A stretch of DNA of 64,000 nucleotides from Cordia subcordata (Eukaryota; Streptophyta; Magnoliopsida; Boraginales; Cordiaceae): positions 6,781,501 through 6,845,500 of the forward strand of contig JAPTOF010000003.1 in the NCBI GenBank assembly GCA_028554755.1. Direction: 5' to 3'. The notes below the pieces were generated by a model, which was given only the letters and a program-made list of their open reading frames with translations, ran no database searches and was not told the DNA's origin. A program made the translations under genes and the position numbers. Positions 56,497 through 64,000 of the stretch are shown here, in pieces (position 1 is the stretch's first letter; every line of letters starts with the position of its first letter).

Positions 56497-56508
56497 TGGT
56501 ATCAGAGT
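56497..56508 (+). other. S7 primer binding site
   Basis: TGGTATCAGAGT, the tRNA-Met complement with one end mismatch, followed by TAGGG. Confidence 0.85.
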
Positions 56509-56547
56509 TAGGGTTCTACATATAGTTTAACAACTAGTAGAGTTAGT

Positions 56548-57653
56548 ATGACATATATTGTTAATGCTACTACCATTGAAGTTTTGTCAATTAATAAAGC
56601 TCTTATATTTGATGGCCTTAATTACTCTTTTTGGAAAATGAGAACGAAAGTAGTTTTGCAAGCTCATGATTACAAAGGATGGAAAATAACTGAAAATGAA
56701 CCACAATATCCTATGGAAATGGTAAGAGATAAGAAAGTATCGAAAATGGAAGATGAATGGGATGAGAAAGATTTAAACGTGTTGAATTGAATGCTAAAGC
56801 TTTGTATACCCTGTATGCTGGATTGAATGCTATTGAGTTTGCTAGAGTAATGAGTTGTGCATCTGCTAAAGAAATTTGGGATCAACTTGATGTCACCTAT
56901 GAAGATACTAGTCAGGTTAAAGAATCTAGAATCAATATTCTTGTTCAAAAAATGAAAGTTTTAAAATGAAACTCGGTGAAAATATTGAATGTATGTTTTC
57001 TTGGTTTATTGAAATCACTAATGGTCTTAGGCTTTGGGAAAGGAATACTCAAATGTAGAAATGGTAAGAAAGCTACGAAGGAGTCTATTGCTTCAATGGA
57101 AACCAAAAGTGACGGTCGAGAAAGAAGCAAGAGATTTCAACATGCTCACACTAAATGAGCTAGTTAGTTATCTCATGACACATGAGTTAGAACTCAAAGC
57201 ACATTAAAAGGAGGATAAAAAGATTTAGAAATCTATGGCATTTGTTGGTTCTGAATACACTCCAAGCGATGAAGAAGATAGTGATGAATTTCAAGATGAA
57301 GGGATGGTCTTGCTTGCGAAAAATTTCAAAAAATTGCAAAAGTGGAAGAAGGAGCTAGTCCAAAGAACAAAGGAAAAGAAAGAAGAAACTCTAAAGAACG
57401 GAAAAATGAAGAACTCAAATGCTTCAACTATAATAAACCCAATCACATCAAAGTAAATTGTCCTAAGTTGACAAAACAAATAGAAGGAAAAGCTCTCAAA
57501 GCAACACAGGATAGCTCAAAAAGTGAAGTAGAAAGTGAGAAAGAACATGAAGTTGCAAACTATGTATGTCCTATGGCAAACAAAGATGAGATAAGTGACT
57601 CTATGAACTATCTTTCATGTGATGATAAAGAATTTACTTTTGAAGAACTATAA
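56548..57653 (+). pseudogene. S7 gag with zinc knuckle, frameshifted
   Basis: ATG at 56548 opens 80 codons (LNYSFWKMRTKVVLQAHDYKGW) before a shift. The frame at 56787-56969 carries ALYTLYAGLNAIEFARVMSC and SAKEIWDQLDVTYE, the UBN2-type capsid core. A further shift leads to 57342-57653, rich in Lys/Glu. It holds the first zinc knuckle (57420-57461), where the second Cys is Tyr (CFNYNKPNHIKVNC). A second knuckle-like CPYCEKNGHISSQ lies near 58000-58040. Non-functional. Confidence 0.85.
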
Positions 57654-58190
57654 GTAGTGTTTTCAAAATTACCTGACGACTTCCCAATTATTTTAAACAA
57701 AAATAAGATTTTACAAAAAAAGCTTGAAAACCATTTTGGAAGAAAAAGGAGATCTTGAGGAAAAAAATGCATCTCTTTTGGAAAACTTAAACAATTTGAA
57801 AAAGAAAAAACAACAATTTACACATGATTGTAAACAAGTTTATAAATGGATAATAAAATTTTGAAAAACTACTTGGATCACAAAAATGATGTTTGATAAA
57901 AGTGGAATTGGTTATGAATTTACAACCAAACAAAAATATTTGAAAAACTACTTTGTGAAAGCATCATCCTCCATTGAACCATTAAAATCTTCTATTACTT
58001 GTCCTTATTGTGAAAAGAATGGTCATATTTCTTCTCAATGATATTTCAAGAAGTTACAATATAAAGGCACTCTTATTCCATATTGGAAAAGACCCAAATG
58101 GGTTGTAAAAGCCAAACATTGAGACAAACCTTATAAACCCAAGAAATTGGGGACCAATACAAAGCATTCTTGTATTCTCTTAATGTGTAG

Positions 58191-59200
58191 GTGAAGAATG
58201 ACAAAAAGAAATGGATTCTAGATAGTGGATGCTCAAAGCACATGTCTAGTGACTCCTCACTATTCTATGATCTTAAAAGAGTTGAAGGAGGAGATTTGAC
58301 ATTCGGAGATAATAGCAAAGAAAGAATCATTGGCAAAGGAAGTATTCGTAACAAATACTCTCTTACAATTCACAATTTGCTACTTATAGAAGGTCTTAAA
58401 TTTAATCTACTCAACATTAGAGTCAACTCTGTGATAAAGGCTATAAAATTTCTTTCAAATTATCTAGTTGCATGGTACATGACTGTGATAGTGATAATGT
58501 GCTCTTTGTTGCTTCTAGATATAATAATGTTTATACTGTCAAATTTGATCAACTTGAAAACCAAAATGCTACTTGTTTATCTGTTGTACATGAAAACTCT
58601 TGGTCATGGCATAGAAGGCTTGGGCATATTAACATGAGTTTGTGAAAAATCTTTCTAGAAATGAATTAGTTAAAGAGTTGCCTAAAATTAAGCTTGAAAA
58701 AGATAATGTATGTGATGATTGTCAACTAGGTAAACAACATAAGACCTCCTTCAAAGCGACTAATATGGTCTCAATATCTAGAGTTTTACAATTGTTACAC
58801 ATGGATTTTTTTGGATCTGTTGATTTTGTAAGCTTAGGTGGATCCAAATATACTTTTGTCCTTGTTGATGATTATACTAGATTTACCTTGGTCGTTTCTT
58901 GCACATAAAAATGAAGCCTTCAATGAATTCGCAAGGTTGTGTCGCAAAGTGCAAAGTGAGAAAGGCTATTTTATTAACTGCATTCGTAGTGGTAATGGGA
59001 CTGAGTATGTGAATTCTCTTTTTATGCATTTCTGTGATAAACATGGTATTGAGCATAATTTTCGACACCTCGAACTCCTCAACAAAAGGGGTTAGCAGAG
59101 AGGAAGAATCGAACGCTACAAGAAATGGCAAGGACTATGCTTAAAGAACACAACTTGCTAACATAATTTTGGACTGAAGTTGTAAACACTACATGTTGTC
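58191..59200 (+). pseudogene. S7 protease, pre-integrase and integrase, degenerate
   Basis: 58191-58637 begins with protease KKWILDSGCSKHMSSDS (DSG catalytic triplet kept). 58642-58908 has the pre-integrase end (CDDCQLGKQHKTSF) and integrase start (LLHMDFFGSVDF, first Asp kept; KYTFVLVDDYTRFT). 58838-59095 continues the core, with IRSGNGTEY: the second catalytic Asp is Gly. The third region (AERKNRTLQEMA, near 59094-59130) keeps Glu. Frameshifts separate all three. Confidence 0.85.
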
Positions 59201-59619
59201 TGCAAAATAGAATTCTCATTAGATTTATTCTCAACAAAACTCCATAAAGCTGTGGCATGGTAAGACCCTGAAATCTCATATTTTAAAGTATGTAGATGCA
59301 AATGTTTTATTTTGATTACCAAAGATCATTTTCACAAATTTGATGCAAAATCTAATGAAGGAATCTTTCTTGGTTACTCAACCATAAGTAAAGCTTACCC
59401 AAGTTTTTAATAAAAGAACACAAGTTATTAATGAATCAATACATTTTATTTTTGATGAAGCTAATCCCTTTGAGCCGAGAAAGAAAATCATTGATACAGG
59501 AGGTTTATTAGCAAAGACTTCACAGGACAAAGAAAAAAACAAGGGAAATGTGAAATGTGGAAAGTGAAGCCCAAAGCGATGACCCTCAAACCAATAAAGA
59601 ATAAGCACAAGATCTTCAA

Positions 59620-61160
59620 ATGGAGCAAACACCAACTCACACCAATTTACCCAGGAGTTGGAAGTTTGCAAAGAATCACCTAAAGGAGCAAATCATTGGT
59701 GATATATCAAAGGGAGTAAGAACTAGAAATAATATAAATACTTTCTGTGGACATGTTGCATTTGTTTCTCATATAGAACCCAAAAATGTTAATGAAGCCT
59801 TGTTGGATGAAAATTGGATAAATGCCATGCAAGAAGAACTAAATCAGTTAACTAGGAATGAAGTTTGGAATTTGGTTGATTATGATAAGACTTTTGAACC
59901 TATTGTTAGATTAGAATCCATCCACATGTTACTTGTACTTTCTTGTCGTATGAATTTCAAATAATATCAAATAGATGTAAAAAGTGCATTCTTAAATAGT
60001 TTCATTGAAGAAGAAGTTTATGTTGAACAACCTCCTAGTTTTGAAGACAGATGTTTTATTAATCATGTTTATAAATTTGAGATAGCATTATATGGGTTGA
60101 AACAAGCCCTACAAGCTTGGTATAAAAGATTAAGCAGATTTTTTTTATAGAAAATGGATTCGAGAGAGGTAAGCTCGAATCTACTCTATTCATTAAAAAA
60201 GAAAAGATGATATCTTATTCAAATATATGTAGATGATATCATATTTGGTGCTACTAATATCTCTTTGTGCGAAAGGTTTTCTAAATGTATTCACAGAGAA
60301 TTTGACGTGAGTATGATGGGAGAACTCACCTTCTTCCTTGGATTGCAAATCAAGCAAACAAAAGAGGAGATCTTCATAAACCAAGCAAAGTACACAAAAG
60401 AAATAATCAAAAAGTTTGGAATGGAGAAATCAAAGAAATTGGAACCCCTACGAGTCCCTCAATTAAGCTTGACAAAGACGAGAACGGTAAGTTGGTTGAT
60501 GAGAAACTCTATCGAGATATGATCAGAAGCCTTTTATACTTGACAGCATCTAGACCTTATATAATGTTAGCTATGTGTTTATGCATAAGATTCCAATCCA
60601 GTCCTAAAGAACCCCATTTAATTGCTGTGATACATATAATTAGATATCTTAAAGGAACTTGTGAACTTGGTTTGTGGTATCCTAGAGATACATCTTTTGA
60701 TTTGTATAGGTTCTCTGATGCTGATTTCGCTTGATGCAAAGTTGATTGTAAAAGTACTTGTGGTACATGTCAATTTCTTGGTCACTCATTGATTTTTTGG
60801 TCAAGTAGAAAACAAAATAGTATTACTTTATCTATAACTAAGGATGAATATATAGCTACAAGTAGATGTATGGCACAAATTCTTTGGATGAAACAAACTT
60901 TGATTGATTATGGTTTGAATATGATAATGTGCATATTTACTGTGATAACACAAGTGTAACTCTCGCTAGAAATCTATCCAACACTCTAGAATAAAGTACA
61001 TTGAGATTAGACATCACTTTAGCAGAGATCATATTCAAAAATATGGCATATTGCTTGAATTTGTTGATACTTTGCAATAAGTTGCTGATATTTTCACAAA
61101 ACTTCTTGTAGAAAAACAATTTTGCAACATTAGAAGAAAATTTGTTTTGCAATATTTTGA
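59620..61160 (+). pseudogene. S7 reverse transcriptase and RNase H, internally deleted
   Basis: 59620-59964 carries LDENWINAMQEELNQLTRNEVWNLV and jumps to DKTFEPIVRLESIHMLL, so a large part of the RT fingers is deleted in frame. EEVYVEQPP and YGLKQA lie near 60010-60110. The catalytic YVDDIIFGA is intact (about 60229-60255). 60265-60734 holds CERFSKCIHREFDVSMMGEL, FLGLQIKQTKEE, RDMIRSLLYLTASRP and RYLKGTCELGLWYPRD. RNase H follows with a stop at 60732 and ends in a decayed VADIFTK-type C-terminus near 61090. Confidence 0.85.
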
Positions 61161-61828
61161 TTGATCTATGAATTTCATGGTGGTTTATTGCTAAATTGCA
61201 TTATTAAACTTGTTATAAATGTGTTAAACTATTGATTTTTTGGTTTTGAAACTATTTTGGATTGCTGAAGGCAGTTTTATAGCTTAATTCTTCATTGTAT
61301 GCTCGTAAGTCTTGAAAAATATGCATTCTGACCATGGCCGGTCACTCTTCAAGCTCCTACCGGTTGCCTGGGTTGTGTTTGCTAAACTTTTTCTACTCTT
61401 TGCGGCCAACTTCTACAGCCGGGCTAGGTTAAAATGCTAGTTTTACAATCTTCTTTTCACTTTCACCTTCTCATTTTTAAAACCTTCTCCCATTAACCTT
61501 ATTCCCCCTCATATCAAGCATCTTATAATATAATTCTCAAAATTCTTGCTAAAATCTTTTTGCCCACATAAAAAAATCTGATTTTCAATACTTTTCTTTC
61601 GAAAATCCACCACTCATAGCACCCTCAAGAGGAAGAACCACAACAAGGAGCAGGAGGCCTTGGCAAAGCTCTTCACCACTATCTCAATCACTACCATCCT
61701 CTCCACTAAAACTTTCAAAGAAGAAAAGTACTATCGATTATCAATCTGTTATGTATGGAAAATATTTGGTTGATGAAGATTTGAAGGGTACAAATGCTAT
61801 TGAATTGTTTCATGAGCAAGGTTAGGAC
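61161..61828 (+). other. S7 spacer between pol and the extra ORF
   Basis: No protein recognised. A proline/serine-rich reading near 61590-61780 (in phase with neither pol nor 61829) may be the start of the extra ORF in another frame, since it flows into its first block (YQSVMYGKYLVDEDLKG-like, about 61738-61785). Confidence 0.45.
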
Positions 61829-62869
61829 ATGTTTGCTCATTTAAATTGCAATGTTCATGAGAAGATGGTTAGAGAATTCTACAAAAATCTTTATGTGTTT
61901 GATACTCCGACCATGCACTTAAAGTCAAAAGTTAATGGGAAAAGGATTGAATTGCAAGAAAAAGATATTAGAGATATCTTTAATCTTCCATATGGAGACC
62001 ATAGGATTTACAGTTCTCAAGGTTGGCTAATTGTTGAACAAGAAGAGGTTGCTAATGCAGTTTTATTTATTTGGAAAGGGTTTGATTCTAGACCTGTTAA
62101 GCAAACCATACCATAAAGAAATGATGTTGATCCTAGAGCTAAAATCATGCTCAAAATACTTAGTGAAGTGATTGTGTGTAGAAAGACGAATGATAGGAGA
62201 ATAAATTTCTTGGATGCATACTTACTCTACTTGTTGAACAAAAAGGAGAAGATTGACTTGGCTTATCTCATATTGTGTCATATGGCTTATGCGTGTGGAA
62301 TTGACTTAGAGAATATAAATAAGGAACCCTCACAACCTAACAAGTCAGCTTATGGAATGGCCCTTACCCCTATCTTCCACCACCTTAAGGTTCCATTTGA
62401 TAAAGAACCCACCCCATTTGCTTGGAAGTTCGATATGTTTCACATCAACCAAATGCAAATTTACTAGTACAATGGGGAACCAATTAAGGAATGTCAATAT
62501 CAAGTCTTAAGTGATAATATCAAAAGGAAGATAAGGCAAAGAACTAGGGAGGGAACCACTTTCTCTGAGCTGGTGCTTAGACCGAAAATTCAAGAAGGTG
62601 AAGTTCAAGCTGCTTTAGATGAGATAGAAGAGCAAGACACACAAAGAGGAAGAGGGATAAATGAGCCTCACCAACACTTCTTCAATGAGGATTTCCAAGA
62701 ACAACTCACTAGGGCTGTAGTAACGTCCTTGAGGACTTATAAAATTGAAGAGATTAGAAGGAAAGAGATGAGATGTAGTGCTAATTCAAGTGGACAAATC
62801 GGGGAATCATTCATTTTGGAGCAACTTCTTGAGCAAAGGACTGCCTTAACACAAATGTGGCTTCTTTGA
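61829..62869 (+). pseudogene. S7 extra ORF downstream of pol (plant transposon/env-like region)
   Basis: Three frames in series. 61829-62116 has VREFYKNLYVFDTPTMHLKS and GKRIELQEKDIRDIFNLP. 62147-62467 has RRINFLDAYLLYLLNKKEKIDLAYLI and YGMALTPIFHHLKVPFD. 62573-62869 is charged and helical. The FY.NL..., V.GK.IEL...I, LP layout is that of the putative plant transposon protein domain found behind pol in SIRE- and Athila-type elements, often called env-like. I see no signal peptide or fusion peptide. Stops at 62114 and 62465 break it. Role unknown. Confidence 0.6.
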
Positions 62870-62942
62870 ACTCCCAGGTTGATAAAGTTGAGGAGAATGT
62901 GAGTGGTATGTGTCGAGACGTGGATAACTTTTTCAAGGATTA

Positions 62943-63200
62943 TTGTTCTTGTTACTTCTTGGATTAGCCATGATGCTCTTGGGATGCCTCACTCCTTTTC
63001 ACACATTCCCTTCATGCATGTTTTTAGCCCTTAAACCATCTTTGAACTCTTCTTTTCCACTCAATCATCTCCATCATTTTTTATACTCTATGTTTTTTTA
63101 TCACCTTTGGTTTTTTAACTTTGTTATCTTTTTGATGATGCCAAAAGGGGAGAAGAGAATTCCTATCTTCATTATTTTGGTCGTTTTGGTTTTTGGATAA
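62943..63200 (+). other. Hydrophobic ORF before the S7 PPT
   Basis: 85 codons with two strongly hydrophobic stretches (MFLLLLGLAMMLLG at the start; FFNFVIFLMM and IFIILVVLVFG towards the end). It lies at the place where SIRE env-like genes carry a membrane segment. It also overlaps the GATGATGCCAAAAGGGGAGAAG phrase that many SIRE elements repeat before their PPT, so the hydrophobic reading may be chance in T-rich DNA. Confidence 0.35.
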
Positions 63201-63579
63201 TTTCTATGTTGGTTTATGTTAGTTATTTTGGATATGGATAATTTCTATATGCTTTGCTTTTATGGTTGGATACGTATGATATGGGTATTATTCTTATGGA
63301 TGTGGGTTATTATATGGGTTATTATAATCTATTTGATGTTTTGTTTCACTTGATATGGGTTGTTATGGATATTATATTGTGGATCAAAGCTTAATTGCTT
63401 GAGAAGGTATTCTTTATGGTTATAATCTTGATTGATGCAGGTTGAACCTTCTTTGAAGTTGATAAAAACTTCCTTGAATTCTTTAAAGCTTATGTGCACT
63501 TATTGAGGGGGAGTTTTTCTCCATTATGAATCACTTGCCTAACAGGTTAAATTATTGTCATCGTCAAAAAGAAGGAGAT

Positions 63580-64000
63580 TGTTAGCATTATATAAGTTGA
63601 TATAATGATCATTGATGTTTTGATGATAAAAATAAGTTATATCTTATGATTCATAATGAGTACATTGATCTATGGCTTGTGAATTGAATGACTTGTTTTA
63701 TTAATGGGCTGCTACATATATATTGATAGATGATTTTATAAGCTGTGTTTTGGAAAGTCTATATCTTATGAAAGCTTGTAGAAGATCAAAAGCATGGAAG
63801 ACAAAGATACTAGAAGATGAAAATAAAAACAGCCTCCACAAAGACAAGGGGAGATAAAAGGCCGGAGACGTGAAGTCATAAGGGGTACTGGCTCGTTTTG
63901 GTTTGTTTCTTTTGCTCTTATTTATCTATCCTTGAATCTGATTTCTAAAGCTCAAAACCTTCTTTTTCTTAGTCTTTTATCTAAAGCTTTTCTTTTTGAT
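63580..64000 (+). repeat. S7 3' LTR, cut by the window end
   Basis: It starts TGTTAGCATTATATAAG directly after the purine tract AAAAAGAAGGAGAT (63565-63579). 421 bp are visible, aligned to 54843 onward with about 9% difference by eye. Confidence 0.88.

Larger units (their letters stand above)
54843..64000 (+). mobile_element. S7: SIRE-like Copia with extra ORF region, 3' end outside the window
   Basis: 5' LTR 54843-56489, PBS at 56497-56508, gag 56548-57653, protease/integrase 58191-59200, RT/RNase H 59620-61160, an extra ORF region 61829-63200, PPT 63565-63579, 3' LTR from 63580 to the window end. The visible 3' LTR (421 bp) differs from the 5' LTR by about 9%. Long LTRs, two zinc-knuckle-like motifs and a coding region behind pol are traits of the SIRE/Maximus Copia group. 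Gag-pol is broken in many places. Confidence 0.88.

Overview
This window is plant nuclear DNA, most likely from a eudicot; species and family cannot be read from it. It is AT-rich and intron-poor, with one intact host gene and many layers of transposable elements. The PBS-like sites next to LTRs match the 3' end of plant initiator tRNA-Met, as in plant Copia and Gypsy elements. I see no bacterial operon, CRISPR array, rRNA or tRNA gene.

Layout. (1) 1-2.6 kb is AT-rich spacer with a Tourist-like MITE. (2) 2.6-11.2 kb is a 5'-truncated minus-strand LINE (LINE-a), broken by a young 5.6 kb Copia element (C1, 3960-9568, perfect TSD, LTRs 5/345 different) and by a DNA-transposon-like insert full of CCGACACG motifs. 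(3) 11.2-15.0 kb is spacer with MITE-like repeats. (4) 15388-16392 is an intronless inositol-polyphosphate kinase gene (ITPK family), the only intact gene. (5) 16.4-22 kb is spacer that ends in a minus-strand Gypsy-type LTR/PPT junction. (6) 22-64 kb is a transposon stack. A decayed SIRE-like Copia (S6) is split in its integrase by a minus-strand Copia (C5). The 3' end of another SIRE-like element (S9) follows. Then a minus-strand SIRE-like Copia (S8, 32.9-54.8 kb) is broken by a MITE, a second LINE and element T3. T3 (34836-50248) contains G4 (35863-49462), which contains C2 (38567-44459) and a hAT-like element. Last is a plus-strand SIRE-like element (S7) with an extra ORF region behind pol, running off the window.

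How the parts relate. C1 and C2 are near-identical in coding DNA but carry unrelated U3 promoter halves in their LTRs. T3, which has no coding capacity of its own, shares with C1 the TATA region, a 5'-RNA hairpin, leader sequence and the PPT region, so it looks like a parasite of the C1/C2 lineage. The leaders of C1 and C2 hold dense one-strand arrays of TTGACC/TTGACT, the core of the WRKY-binding W-box. All gag-pol genes here are broken by stops, frameshifts or lost catalytic residues. LTR divergence, counted by eye, is about 1.4% for C1, 3% for C2 and 7-9% for T3, G4, C5 and S7; this agrees with the nesting order.

Limits: alignments were done by eye; boundaries marked approximate may be off by tens of bases; no database search was possible.
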